Source: Nannocystaceae bacterium (lineage in GTDB: Bacteria > Myxococcota_A > Polyangia > Nannocystales > Nannocystaceae). From it: a stretch of 64,000 bases of DNA. Made by a program: the position numbers and the translations under genes. The notes beneath the pieces are model-generated. The model saw only the letters and a program-made list of their open reading frames with translations. It searched no databases and was not told the DNA's origin. The stretch spans positions 1-64,000 of the forward strand of contig JAIBBS010000019.1 in assembly GCA_019694555.1 (NCBI GenBank), given 5' to 3'. How positions within the stretch are numbered: the first letter of the stretch is position 1; each line of letters begins with the position of its first letter. Of the stretch, positions 1 to 8,523 are shown one piece after another.

Positions 1-1158
1 CGCACGGCCGGGCCCGCCGCGCCGCGCGAGGCCGTGCACGGCCGGCTCACCCACGAGCACGGCCAACGCGTGCTGCGGGTGTGGGGCACGCCGCGGCAGC
101 GCGGCTATGCCCACGGCGCGCTGCTGCGCGACGGCATCGTCGACGTCGTGGCCCACTACGCGCTCGAGGTGATCTCGCCGGCCGAGCTCGGCCTCGCCGC
201 GACCGCGATGGCGGGCCTGCTCGACGTGCCACCGAGTCTGCGCGAAGAGGCCGAGGGCGTGATCGCGGGCATGCGCGACCACGGCGGCGTGCACATCGAC
301 GCGCTGCAGCGTGCGCTCGACGCCGACGATCTGCTCGCGCTCAACGCCATGGCCGATCTGGTGCGGCTGGGTTGTTCGTCGCTGTCCGCGTGGGGCGAGA
401 CCACCGCGGGTGAGCTCGACGGCGCCACCTCGGTGGTGCGCAACCTCGACTGGAGCGACGACCCCGAGCTGCTGGCGCAGCAGCTCGTGATCGTGTCACG
501 ACCCGACGATCCCGCGCGGATGACCACGGTCTCGGTCGGCTTCTCCGGCTACATCGCGTGCCTGAGCTGCATCAACGAGGCCGGCGTCACCGCGCTGTTC
601 AACCTCGGACCCGCGGGCGAGGACGCGGGCCTGCTCGCGGCCGCCGGCGGCTTCGCGCCCGCGAACCTGCTGCTGCGCGACGCGATCGAACGCCGCGACA
701 TCGACGGGGACGGCCGCACCAGCGCTGCCGACGTCGAGTCGGCGGTCCGCGGTGCGCACCACGCCGGACGTTGGCTGGTGCACCTGCTCGAGCCGCGGCA
801 AGACGGCGCCGCGCCGGCGACGGTGCTCGAGGTCGATGCGCAGGGCGTGGTGCGTCGCGACGCCAGCGGCACGCACCTGGCCGCGACCAACCACTTTCGC
901 AGCAAGGACGAGCCCCTCGCGTGCCCGCGCTACCGCCGGCTGCAGCGCGGCGTGGACCGTGCGCCGCTCGATCGCAGCGCGCTGTGGCAGCTCGGTCGCA
1001 GCGTGCGCCTGCCCGCGGTCGTCTACCAGCTCGCGATCGAGCCCGACACCCGCGCGCTGTCGCTGTGGTTGCGCGCGCCGGGCGAGGCCGCGGACCACGA
1101 CGCGACGCCGGTCGCGTGGTCGTGGGACGCGTTGGTCGCCGGCCTGCCCGCCGGCTGA
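1..1158 (+). CDS. C45-type Ntn hydrolase (acyltransferase-like), 5' end outside window
   Basis: The reading frame is open through the left edge, and an in-frame GTG at 34 is a possible but unproven start. The N-terminal pattern of a short beta strand followed by RGYAHGALL is typical of peptidase C45 / acyl-CoA:6-aminopenicillanate acyltransferase-like Ntn hydrolases. The putative nucleophile is the Cys in LGCSSLSAWG, about 115 residues after the GTG, followed by a Gly-rich strand and the RNLDW motif usual in this family. The enzyme would self-process at this Cys and hydrolyse or transfer an amide; the substrate is unknown. Positions 697-732 encode an EF-hand-like loop (D-x-D-x-D-G plus a terminal D), unusual in the family. 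It ends 12 bp before the protease gene, so co-transcription is likely. Confidence 0.7.
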   Translation, partial: RTAGPAAPREAVHGRLTHEHGQRVLRVWGTPRQRGYAHGALLRDGIVDVVAHYALEVISPAELGLAATAMAGLLDVPPSLREEAEGVIAGMRDHGGVHIDALQRALDADDLLALNAMADLVRLGCSSLSAWGETTAGELDGATSVVRNLDWSDDPELLAQQLVIVSRPDDPARMTTVSVGFSGYIACLSCINEAGVTALFNLGPAGEDAGLLAAAGGFAPANLLLRDAIERRDIDGDGRTSAADVESAVRGAHHAGRWLVHLLEPRQDGAAPATVLEVDAQGVVRRDASGTHLAATNHFRSKDEPLACPRYRRLQRGVDRAPLDRSALWQLGRSVRLPAVVYQLAIEPDTRALSLWLRAPGEAADHDATPVAWSWDALVAGLPAG

Positions 1159-1170
1159 ATCGGGGCTGGA

Positions 1171-2691
1171 ATGGCCGCCGTGGGCCCACGGTTGGGCCCC
1201 GCCGTGGCCAGCAACCGCATCCACAGAGTCACCTCGGCCCCTGCCCTCGCTGCCGTGTTGCTCGTGTGTGGCCCCGGTAGCCTCGTCGCGCTCGGCACCA
1301 GCGGGTGCAGCAGCGACGCCGCCGCCGCCACCGCCGACGCCAGCGAGCCGACCGACCCCGAGACCACCAAGGCGATCGTCGCCGCCGTCGACAGCCTCGT
1401 GGGCAGCGGCAGCGGCGGCACCGCGATCGGCGTGCACTACGATCCCCGCGAGTCGCTCGCGCCGATGATCGAGCGGGTCGGACCCTCGGTCGTCAGCGTC
1501 CACGCCCAGGGCCATCGCGAGGCCGCGCGCGCGTTCTCGATGGGCCCCGGCGGACTGCACCTGCCGGAGGCGGCACCGGCGGTGAGCCACGGCAGCGGCT
1601 TCGTCTACGGCGACGACGGCCTGGTCGTCACCAACCATCACGTGGTCGACGGCGCCGAGGCGCTGACCGTGCGCACCCACGATGGTCGCGAGCTTCCGGC
1701 CCACCTCGTCGGCAGCGATCCGCTCACCGATCTCGCGCTGGTCCAGATCGACGACAAGACCGCGCTGCCCAAGGCGACGCTGGGCGACAGCAAGGCCGCG
1801 CGCGTCGGCGACTGGGTCGTGGCGATCGGCAGCCCGCTGGGGCTCGAGCACAGCGCATCGGTCGGCATCGTGTCGGCCAAGGGCCGCGGCAGCCTGGGGC
1901 TGTACCGCGAGAGCTACCTCGACTTCCTGCAGACCGACGCCGACATCGCGCCGGGCAGCAGCGGCGGTCCGCTGTTCGATCTGCAAGGGCGCGTGGTCGG
2001 CATCAACACCGCGGTGGGCCCGGGCGCCGCGCCGGGCTTCGCGATCCCGATCGACCAGGCCAAGAGCATCATCCCCAAGCTGCAGGCGCACGGTCGCGTG
2101 GTGCGGGGCTGGCTCGGCGCCGCGAGCGACGAGCGCGATGCCAAGGGCGGCGCCAAGGTCGGCCGCGTGTACGAGGGCACGCCCGCGGCGAGCGGTGGCC
2201 TGCGCGAGGGCGACGTGATCCGTCGCGTCGACGGCACCGCGGTGGTCGACTTCGCCGACTTGCGTGCGCGCATCGCCGAGCTCGAGCCCGGCCACGTCGC
2301 GAAGCTCGAGGTCGACCGCGGCGGCAGCACGATCGAGCTGTCGGTCACGCTCGCGGAGCGACCCGCGGCGGATCGGCTCGACGACCTGCGCCGCGTGGAC
2401 CCCGGCGCCGCACCGGTCGCGCCCGCGCCCTCGGCCCCCAGCAGCGAGCTGCGACTGGGCGTGCAGGTGCGCCCGCTCGACGACGGGCTGCAGATCGCGG
2501 AGATCGAGCCCGACTCGCTCGCCGACCGACTGGGGCTGCAGCGCGGTGACGTGCTGCGCTCGGTCAACGGCAAGCAGGTCGAGGACCCCGCGGATGTCGT
2601 CGACGCCCTGCGCGACAACCACGAGCGGCTCTCGGTCGACGTGTTGCGGGAGGGCTCGATCGTGACGCTGGGCATGCGCCTGTCGTCGTGA
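1171..2691 (+). CDS. HtrA/DegP-like serine protease with two PDZ domains
   Basis: This is an envelope quality-control protease of 506 residues. A hydrophobic N-terminal segment (about 24-44) ends at Cys46, so it is exported and may be a lipoprotein, although the lipobox (TSGC) is weak. The trypsin-like domain (about 90-310) has a complete triad: His157 in TNHHVV, Asp187 in DLALVQ and Ser264 in GSSGGP; the family more often has GNSGGP. Two PDZ domains follow, about 315-390 and 425-500, joined by an Ala/Pro linker. Degradation or chaperoning of misfolded periplasmic proteins is the known role of the family. ATG start with a purine-rich GGGGCTGGA just upstream. It is probably co-transcribed with the hydrolase gene in front of it. 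Confidence 0.88.
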   Translation: MAAVGPRLGPAVASNRIHRVTSAPALAAVLLVCGPGSLVALGTSGCSSDAAAATADASEPTDPETTKAIVAAVDSLVGSGSGGTAIGVHYDPRESLAPMIERVGPSVVSVHAQGHREAARAFSMGPGGLHLPEAAPAVSHGSGFVYGDDGLVVTNHHVVDGAEALTVRTHDGRELPAHLVGSDPLTDLALVQIDDKTALPKATLGDSKAARVGDWVVAIGSPLGLEHSASVGIVSAKGRGSLGLYRESYLDFLQTDADIAPGSSGGPLFDLQGRVVGINTAVGPGAAPGFAIPIDQAKSIIPKLQAHGRVVRGWLGAASDERDAKGGAKVGRVYEGTPAASGGLREGDVIRRVDGTAVVDFADLRARIAELEPGHVAKLEVDRGGSTIELSVTLAERPAADRLDDLRRVDPGAAPVAPAPSAPSSELRLGVQVRPLDDGLQIAEIEPDSLADRLGLQRGDVLRSVNGKQVEDPADVVDALRDNHERLSVDVLREGSIVTLGMRLSS

Positions 2692-2789
2692 TCGGCGCGT
2701 GAGCCCGGTCAAGCCGCGACCCGCGCGACATCATCCACAGCCGCGCTCCGGGCTGACCGGCGCGGTTGTTCGCGGTGCCGTGTCACCGT

Positions 2790-2795
2790 TATCCT
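2790..2795 (+). promoter_or_regulatory. Possible -10 element of trxB
   Basis: TATCCT, followed by GCGCGCG, lies 43 bp upstream of the trxB start. The same TATCCTGCGCGCG string occurs upstream of the Cys-repeat lipoprotein gene at 56641. No clear -35 box is visible. Confidence 0.3.
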
Positions 2796-2838
2796 GCGCG
2801 CGCGCGCCTCGTGGGGCGCGCGTTCGACGGGACCACGC

Positions 2839-3774
2839 ATGACCGACACGCGGCACAGCAAGATCCTCATCCTCGGCGCCGGCCCGGCCGGCTACACCGC
2901 CGCGCTGTACGCCGCCCGCGCGGACCTGCGACCGATCGTGCTCGCGGGTCCGGAGCCCGGCGGCCAGCTGACGACGACGACCGAGGTCGAGAACTTCCCC
3001 GGCTATCCCAAGGGCGTCACCGGCCCCGAGATGATGGAGCACCTGCGCGAGCAGGCCGAGCGCTTCGGCACCGAGGTGATCTACGACCTCGCCAACGAGG
3101 TCGATCTCTCGCAGCGCCCGTTCCGCGTGGTCGGCGACAGCGGCGTGTACACGGCCGACGCGTTGATCGTCGCGACCGGTGCCAGCGCCAAGTACATGGG
3201 CCTGCCCAGCGAACAGCGGCTGCGCAACAAGGGCGTGACCGCGTGCGCGACCTGTGACGGCGCGTTCTTCCGCAACCAGCACGTCGCGGTGATCGGCGGC
3301 GGCGACACGGCCATGGAAGAGGCGCAGTACCTCACGCGCATGTGCGCGAGCGTGCACCTCATCCACCGCCGCGACAGCTTCCGCGCGAGCAAGGTCATGC
3401 AGGCGCGCACGCTCGAGAACCCCAAGATCACCGTGCACTGGAACCGCACGGTCAAGGAAGTGCTCGGCGACGACGGCGTGACCGGCCTGCTGCTGCAGGA
3501 CACCACCGGCGGCGCCGACGAGCGACTCGACGTCACCGGCATGTTCCTCGCGATCGGCCACGAGCCCAACAGCAAGCCCTTCGCCGGCAAGCTCGACATG
3601 GACGAGGCCGGCTACATCAAGATCGCGCGGCCCGGCAGCACGTACACCAGCGTGCCGGGCGTGTTCGTCTGCGGCGACGTCGCCGACAAGGTCTATCGCC
3701 AGGCCGTCACCGCCGCTGGCACCGGCTGCATGGCTGCGATCGACGCCGAGCGCTGGCTCGCCGAGCACAGCTGA
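2839..3774 (+). CDS. trxB: Thioredoxin reductase
   Basis: Low-molecular-weight NADPH-dependent thioredoxin reductase of 311 residues, the normal length. It shows the N-terminal FAD-binding GxGxxG ([11 protein letters not shown]), the redox-active CATC motif (Cys136 and Cys139), the NADPH-binding [10 protein letters not shown] and the C-terminal FAD motif [17 protein letters not shown]. It reduces thioredoxin in the cytoplasm. It stands alone: the gene downstream is convergent and ends 10 bp away. A GGGA at a usual distance may act as ribosome binding site. Confidence 0.96.
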   Translation: MTDTRHSKILILGAGPAGYTAALYAARADLRPIVLAGPEPGGQLTTTTEVENFPGYPKGVTGPEMMEHLREQAERFGTEVIYDLANEVDLSQRPFRVVGDSGVYTADALIVATGASAKYMGLPSEQRLRNKGVTACATCDGAFFRNQHVAVIGGGDTAMEEAQYLTRMCASVHLIHRRDSFRASKVMQARTLENPKITVHWNRTVKEVLGDDGVTGLLLQDTTGGADERLDVTGMFLAIGHEPNSKPFAGKLDMDEAGYIKIARPGSTYTSVPGVFVCGDVADKVYRQAVTAAGTGCMAAIDAERWLAEHS

Positions 3775-3784
3775 ATCGGCGGGC

Positions 3785-4963
3785 TCACGCGGCGCGGCGC
3801 TGGGTCGCGCGCGCGCGCACCAGACGGTCGGTCACCTCGCGCACCGCACCGTAGCCGCCGCGCGCCTGCGTGATCCAGTCGGCCGAGGCCCGCACCACCG
3901 GCTGCGCGTCGGCTGGCGCGACGAACAGCCCGACCTTGTCGACCAGCGGCAAGTCGCCGAGGTCGTCGCCCATCGCGAGCACGCGCTGCGGCGCGACGCG
4001 GAAGCGACGGCACAGATCCACGAGCGCCGCGGCCTTGTCCTGGCAGCCCAGCACCACGTGATCGACCTGCAGCTTCTCCGCGCGGCGCAGCACCGCGGGG
4101 CTCGACTCGCCGGTGACCAGCGCGACGCGCCCCCCGGCGCGGCGGAACGCAGCGATGCCGGCACCGTCGCGGGTGTCGAAGCGCTTGAGCTCGTCGCCGC
4201 CGTTGCCGTAGTACATCGCGCCGTCGGTCAGCGTGCCGTCGACGTCGAGCACCAGCCACTCGAAGCTCGCCAGATCGATGTCGGCCCCGAGGCCGCGGCG
4301 CAGCGCCTCGGCGCGGGCGCGTTCGAGATCGGCGGGCTCGTCGATGTCGATCGCGTCGCACGGCGGGACCTCGAACGCGCCGATGCGACCACCCAACCGC
4401 GCACCGCTGCGCTCGAAGATCTCGGTGCGGAAGACGTAGAACGAACCGGTCTCGAGCACGGTGTCGCGGATGTCCTGCCGGCGCGGCCGCGCGGCGGGAT
4501 CGTAGGTGCACGGTCGCGCGCCGGCGGGACCGGCTTGCCACACGAAGCCGTGGAACGGCACCACCGAGAGCATGCTGTCGCACTGCTCGCGATCGAACTG
4601 CGCGAGCGCGGCGTCGAGCTGGCCGGGCGAGCGAAACGGCGAGGTGCACTGCAGCAGCACGATGCGCGTGGGCTCGAGCCCCTCGGCGCGCCAGCTCGTG
4701 AGCGCATGGCCCACGGCCGACTCGGTCGAGGCGGTGTCGCCGGCGAGCGCGGCCGGGCGACGGACGACCTCGGCACCGGCCGAGAGCGCGACGTCGGCGA
4801 TCTCGTCGTCGTCGGTGCTCACGAAGACGCGGTCGATGGCCGCACTCGCCCGCGCGTGTTCGATCGAGTGGACCAACAGCGGACGCCCCGCGAGCGCGAC
4901 GAGGTTCTTGCGCGGGATGCCCTTGCTGCCGCCCCGCGCAGGGATGAGCGCGACCGTGGTCAT
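3785..4963 (-). CDS. neuA: CMP-nonulosonate (sialic acid-type) cytidylyltransferase fused to HAD phosphatase
   Basis: A 392-residue fusion. Residues 1-225 are a NeuA/KdsB-type CMP-sugar synthetase with the nucleotide-binding IPARGGSKGIPRKN (7-20) and LLQCTSPFRS. Residues 235-385 are a KdsC/YrbI-type HAD phosphatase with the nucleophile motif D240-x-D242-GTLTDG, the Thr of VTGES, Lys310 and GDDLGD (332-337). Known bacterial and animal fusions of this type activate nonulosonic acids (Neu5Ac, Kdn, legionaminate) and may dephosphorylate the 9-phosphate. The precise sugar cannot be told from sequence. No other nonulosonate gene is adjacent, so the rest of the pathway must lie elsewhere. Confidence 0.85.
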   Translation of the reverse strand: MTTVALIPARGGSKGIPRKNLVALAGRPLLVHSIEHARASAAIDRVFVSTDDDEIADVALSAGAEVVRRPAALAGDTASTESAVGHALTSWRAEGLEPTRIVLLQCTSPFRSPGQLDAALAQFDREQCDSMLSVVPFHGFVWQAGPAGARPCTYDPAARPRRQDIRDTVLETGSFYVFRTEIFERSGARLGGRIGAFEVPPCDAIDIDEPADLERARAEALRRGLGADIDLASFEWLVLDVDGTLTDGAMYYGNGGDELKRFDTRDGAGIAAFRRAGGRVALVTGESSPAVLRRAEKLQVDHVVLGCQDKAAALVDLCRRFRVAPQRVLAMGDDLGDLPLVDKVGLFVAPADAQPVVRASADWITQARGGYGAVREVTDRLVRARATQRRAA

Positions 4964-5033
4964 ACCCGCCTACGTAGCGCGCCCCCGCGAGCGCACCAGC
5001 GAGGCGTCCTGCTTGAGGCCGCGGCGCGGGCGC

Positions 5034-5447
5034 TCAGGGCAGCACGTCGCCGCCCTCGCCGCCCTCGTCGCCGACCTGGATGTCGATGAAGCAGTGCACG
5101 TAGCCGCAGCTCGAGCACACGCGCGCGCGCACGGGCGCCGAGCGGGTGAAGCCGCCGTGGGGATCGCCGAAGCGAAGGGTCGACAGCGCGATCGGGATCG
5201 GTGCTCGCAGGTCGCGGCCGGCGAACAGCGCGACCGGCAGCAGCGAGCCGCCGCACAGCACACAGGAGGCCTCTGCGCCGGTCCTGCGGCGGTTCTCGCG
5301 GTCCTCGTCGCGCTGCTTGCGGGCCTCGCCGCGCAGCTCCTCGAGCTCCCCGCGCAGGCGCTCGTTCTCCCGCTCGAGCTCCGCCACCTGCAGCGAGAGC
5401 GCCTGTCGATCGTCGCGATACGCCACGGGCGCATGCGAGGATAGCAT
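5034..5447 (-). CDS. Small coiled-coil and Cys-pair protein, function unknown
   Basis: 137 residues from the ATG at 5447. Residues 14-55 form a strongly charged heptad coiled coil (LERENERLRGELEELRGEA). Two CxxC pairs follow (CVLC about 62-65 and CSSC about 111-114), which suggest a bound zinc. The C-terminus carries an acidic Gly/Glu tail (GDEGGEGGD). No signal peptide is seen, so it is probably cytoplasmic. It is divergent from the SpoU methylase gene with only 6 bp between start codons, so the two share a promoter region. Longer upstream readings of the frame run antisense to that methylase and were rejected. Confidence 0.65.
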   Translation of the reverse strand: MLSSHAPVAYRDDRQALSLQVAELERENERLRGELEELRGEARKQRDEDRENRRRTGAEASCVLCGGSLLPVALFAGRDLRAPIPIALSTLRFGDPHGGFTRSAPVRARVCSSCGYVHCFIDIQVGDEGGEGGDVLP

Positions 5448-5453
5448 CGCGCC

Positions 5454-6179
5454 GTGCCCAGCGACAAAGCCAGCCCGCCACCGCCGGGCGCCGCCGTGCG
5501 GCGCCGCTACCGAGCGCGTGCGTGCGTGGGAGATGGTGTGCACGCCGGCTCCGGCTGCGGCCTGCGCTTTCCGGTCGAAGAGGACAGCGCGCTGGGCAGC
5601 CAGTGCCCGCGCTGCGGTCAGCCCACGCGCTTCGTCGACGACGCCTACGTCACGCACGAGCTGTCCGCGGAGCACACCGGCGCGCGGCCCCACGTCGCGC
5701 GGCTGGGCGTGCTGCTCGACAACGTCCGCAGCCTGCGCAACACCGGCGCGATCTTCCGTTCCGCGGATGCCCTGGGCGTCTCGCTCGCGGTGCTCGCCGG
5801 CATCACGCCCACGCCCGCGCACCCCGGCTTCGCCAAGACCGCGCTGGGCGCCGAGCACTCGGTGCCGTGGCGGGCCGCGCCCGATCCGCTCGCGGCCGCG
5901 GCCGCGTGCATCGACGAGGGCTGGGCGCTGTGGGCACTCGAAGGCGGCACGACCGCGGTCGATCTGTTCGCGCCCGCGACCGCCGAGTGCTCCCGCGCGC
6001 GCTCGATCATGCTCGTGCTCGGGCACGAGGTCTCGGGCGTCGACCCGCGGCTGCTCGCGATGTGCGAGCGCGTGCTGTACATCCCGATGGTCGGCAGCAA
6101 GCGCTCGCTCAACGTCTCGGTCGCGTTCGCGGTCGCCGGCTATGCGGTGCAGCGCGGCTTGTGTCCCGCGCCGGGCTGA
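5454..6179 (+). CDS. SpoU/TrmH-family RNA 2'-O-methyltransferase
   Basis: 241 residues from GTG. A short Cys-rich N-terminal segment (Cys35, CPRC at 51-54) may bind zinc. The SPOUT catalytic domain follows with its three motifs: NVRSLRNTGAIFRSADALG (90-108), LVLGHEVSGVDP (187-198) and IPMVGSKRSLNVSVAFAV (210-227). The family methylates ribose 2'-OH in tRNA or rRNA using SAM and works as a trefoil-knot dimer. The target nucleotide is not predictable. TAGCAT at 5442-5447 is only 6 bp before the GTG, consistent with a leaderless mRNA. Confidence 0.88.
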   Translation: MPSDKASPPPPGAAVRRRYRARACVGDGVHAGSGCGLRFPVEEDSALGSQCPRCGQPTRFVDDAYVTHELSAEHTGARPHVARLGVLLDNVRSLRNTGAIFRSADALGVSLAVLAGITPTPAHPGFAKTALGAEHSVPWRAAPDPLAAAAACIDEGWALWALEGGTTAVDLFAPATAECSRARSIMLVLGHEVSGVDPRLLAMCERVLYIPMVGSKRSLNVSVAFAVAGYAVQRGLCPAPG

Positions 6180-6252
6180 GCGCGCGATTCGGGCCCCGGA
6201 AATTGCGGGAAGTTGGCGCCGCGGCGGTGGGCGTGCCAGCGTCGCGGCCAGC

Positions 6253-7086
6253 GTGGATCGCCCCGAGACGACCGACGAACCCACCCCGGCGCCCGCACAG
6301 GCGTGGGAGGTCGACGACGACGCCGTCGCCGCGCAGGCCGACGACTCCGCGGACGCCGACGATGCCGCGGAGCCCGACGCGCCCGCGGTCGAGGCCGCGC
6401 CACCGCGTGGGGGCCGGCTGCGTCGCTCGGTCGTGCGGACCCTGCGGTGGTCGAAACGCAACGGCTACGTCGTGGTGCTCGCCGGCGCGATCCTGGTGGT
6501 CACGCGCGCGATCGACTTCTCGCCGCCGCCCGAGGTGCGCGTGGGCAAGGCCAACGTCGCGCAGCTGGTGGGCGATGCGCCGCCGCAGGAATTCTCGCAC
6601 GAGCTCGCGAACCCGCAGGCGGTTCAGGTCCGCGCGACGCTGCGGCTGTACCCCGACAACCAGCTGCTCGTCGGCGCGCCCGACCCCGACACCGACGCGC
6701 AGGGCAAGGTGCTGTCGCAACCGGTGGTCACGACGATCCTCGGCATGAACGCGACGATGGATCAGACCGTGCGCCTCGATGGCGGCGAGCTCGAGGTCGC
6801 GATCGCGATCGATGCCACGCCGCGACTGTCGGGCACGCCCAAGCGTGGCCAACCCGCGCCGCCGCTGGTGCTCGAGCACGAGATCACCGTCCGCAGTCGA
6901 CACGACGACTGGTGGCGCACGCGTCCGGTCGAGCGCGTGCACGTCGACCAGCGCGGCTTCCTCGACAAGGTCGACGAGCACGGCTATCGCACGGTGTTCA
7001 CCGTCGACGACCACCTCTTCAGTCTCGACCTCGAGCTGCACCGCAGCGCCGCGCCGCCGCCCGCGCTCGCGCGGACCAAGCCCTGA
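6253..7086 (+). CDS. Single-pass membrane protein of unknown function
   Basis: 277 residues from the only good in-frame start, a GTG at 6253; no clear ribosome binding site. Residues 1-50 are acidic and Ala/Pro-rich and should be cytoplasmic. A basic stretch (54-69) precedes one transmembrane segment (71-89). The remaining ~185 residues are beta-rich and polar and predicted periplasmic, with no motif I recognise. Codon use (high GC at third position) supports a real gene. It lies between the SpoU methylase gene and an opposing tRNA-Leu. Confidence 0.7.
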   Translation: MDRPETTDEPTPAPAQAWEVDDDAVAAQADDSADADDAAEPDAPAVEAAPPRGGRLRRSVVRTLRWSKRNGYVVVLAGAILVVTRAIDFSPPPEVRVGKANVAQLVGDAPPQEFSHELANPQAVQVRATLRLYPDNQLLVGAPDPDTDAQGKVLSQPVVTTILGMNATMDQTVRLDGGELEVAIAIDATPRLSGTPKRGQPAPPLVLEHEITVRSRHDDWWRTRPVERVHVDQRGFLDKVDEHGYRTVFTVDDHLFSLDLELHRSAAPPPALARTKP

Positions 7087-7102
7087 GGCCGCTTCGCGCG
7101 CG

Positions 7103-7184
<82 letters not shown>

Positions 7185-7254
7185 GCGGTGCGAGGCTACC
7201 ACGCCACGCTCGGGCCTTCGCGCTGCGCCGCAACGGCTGGTAGCTTCAGCGCCG

Positions 7255-8037
7255 ATGCGTCGCCGCCGCTCGCCCCGTCCTCCCGCACGCCGTCCGCTCG
7301 CGCACCTGCTCGCGTCGGCGACGCTCGTCGCCGGCCTCGCGGCGTGCCCGGGATCCGACGGCGCCGCGCCGGGCAAGGCCGCGGAGCGCAAGGGCGAGCC
7401 CGCGGCGAAGGCCGATGCGAAGAGCGATGCGAAGAGCGACGCGAAGAGCGACGCGAAGAGCGACGCGAAGAGCGAGCCCAAGCCGACCGCCGACGGCCCG
7501 CTGGGCAAGGTCAGCGACGGCCCGCTGCCGATCACCGCGCTCATGGGCAAGGCGCCCGCGGACGTCGAACCCCAGCTCGGCGACACGCTGGGCAAGGGCA
7601 TGGCGCGCAAGTCCTGTGTTCGCTATCTGCCCGAGCGCACGTGGTTTCGCTGCGCGTTCGCGCTGCAGCGCTACGGCGACAAGAGCGGCGCCTACAAGGC
7701 CATCGGCGTGGAGTACGAGGACGGCAAGGCCACCGCGCTGGCGTTCGAGGGCCTGCTGAAGCAGACCGGCGAGTTCGACCCGCGCCAGGCCTTGGCGTAC
7801 GTCGGGCTCGAGCTGCCGGGCGAACCCAAGCTCGAGCAGCCCGAGGCCGGCACCACGGTGTACTCGTGGTTCAACGCCAGCTCGCGCCTGTTGATCGACG
7901 GCCAGCAGTACCGCGTCATCGTCTCGAGCGTCGACGGTGACTGGGTCCGCACCAAGGTCGAGATCGTGCTCAACCACCCGCTGTCGGAGGCGCAGAAGGC
8001 CCTGGTGCTCCCGACCGGCGGCGATGCGCCCCCGTGA
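7255..8037 (+). CDS. Lipoprotein with DAKS-repeat linker, function unknown
   Basis: 260 residues from the ATG at 7255. Arg-rich n-region, hydrophobic segment and lipobox GLAAC with Cys31 show a lipoprotein signal. After the lipidated Cys comes a charged flexible linker with five tandem DAKS units, then a compact globular domain (about 85-260) with two Cys in KSCVRYLPERTWFRC. I do not recognise the domain. An extended -10 motif (TGGTAGCTT, 7238-7246) ends 8 bp before the ATG, so the transcript may be leaderless. The frame is open upstream through the tRNA, but that part is not expected to be translated. The 3' end overlaps a convergent gene by 68 bp. Confidence 0.78.
   Translation: MRRRRSPRPPARRPLAHLLASATLVAGLAACPGSDGAAPGKAAERKGEPAAKADAKSDAKSDAKSDAKSDAKSEPKPTADGPLGKVSDGPLPITALMGKAPADVEPQLGDTLGKGMARKSCVRYLPERTWFRCAFALQRYGDKSGAYKAIGVEYEDGKATALAFEGLLKQTGEFDPRQALAYVGLELPGEPKLEQPEAGTTVYSWFNASSRLLIDGQQYRVIVSSVDGDWVRTKVEIVLNHPLSEAQKALVLPTGGDAPP
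7414..7476 (+). repeat. 12-bp tandem repeat encoding DAKS
   Basis: Five near-identical 12-bp units (GATGCGAAGAGC and its GACGCGAAGAGC variant) encode the DAKS linker of the lipoprotein. The copies drift only at third positions, so the array probably expanded by slippage. Confidence 0.85.
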
Positions 8038-8494
8038 CGCGGGCTCGGTGCCGCGCGGCGCCGATCCACATGCGATGGCGCGCCTCGACCGTGCACGCGC
8101 CGTGATGACGACACTGCGCGCGGGCCCGACGCGCCGCTGCGATCGCGGACACCATCGGGATGTCGAGCACCTCGGGCGGGACGCACGGCGCGACGAAGCG
8201 CAGGCTGTAGGCCGCCGACAACCCGTGGCTGCCGCGCGTGGAGAAGCGCGCTGGATCGCCGTGATGGAAGCGACAGTGCGGATCGAGCCAGCCCACGCGC
8301 ATCGCGTTGCGCCGCATCACCACGCCGGCCCACGCATCTTCGGGATGCGCCCGCACGACGCGACAGTGCGACTCACGGCGACAGATCGCGGCCAGCTCCG
8401 GCGCGAGCGTGGGTTGACCCACCAGCAACGCGGCGAGGGCCGACGCCGCGCGTGGCTCGAACGCCAGACGCAGCAACTCGAACAACCAGGCCAA
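7970..8494 (-). CDS. Short lytic-transglycosylase-like protein
   Basis: 174 residues from a TTG at 8494; a stop codon lies three codons upstream, so no earlier start is possible. The central region resembles the SLT/goose-lysozyme core: a candidate catalytic Glu41 in ICRRESHC, and STRGSHGLSAAY (85-96) matching the family's Ser-x-Gly-Ala-x-Gly-Leu-x-Gln region with the Gln missing. Cys38, Cys44, Cys74, Cys104, Cys128 and Cys134 could form disulfides. No signal peptide is evident, which is odd for a peptidoglycan enzyme. The C-terminal ~22 residues overlap the convergent lipoprotein gene. It may be a degenerate or regulatory SLT domain. Confidence 0.55.
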   Translation of the reverse strand: MAWLFELLRLAFEPRAASALAALLVGQPTLAPELAAICRRESHCRVVRAHPEDAWAGVVMRRNAMRVGWLDPHCRFHHGDPARFSTRGSHGLSAAYSLRFVAPCVPPEVLDIPMVSAIAAARRARAQCRHHGACTVEARHRMWIGAARHRARVTGAHRRRSGAPGPSAPPTAGG

Positions 8495-8523
8495 GCCGCG
8501 TCAGCATAGACGGCCCACGCCGC

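Noticed and set aside
5146-6252. Long N-terminal extension of the 277-residue membrane protein
   Set aside because: It overlaps the SpoU methylase gene completely in another frame, and its translation is Arg/Ser/Pro noise.
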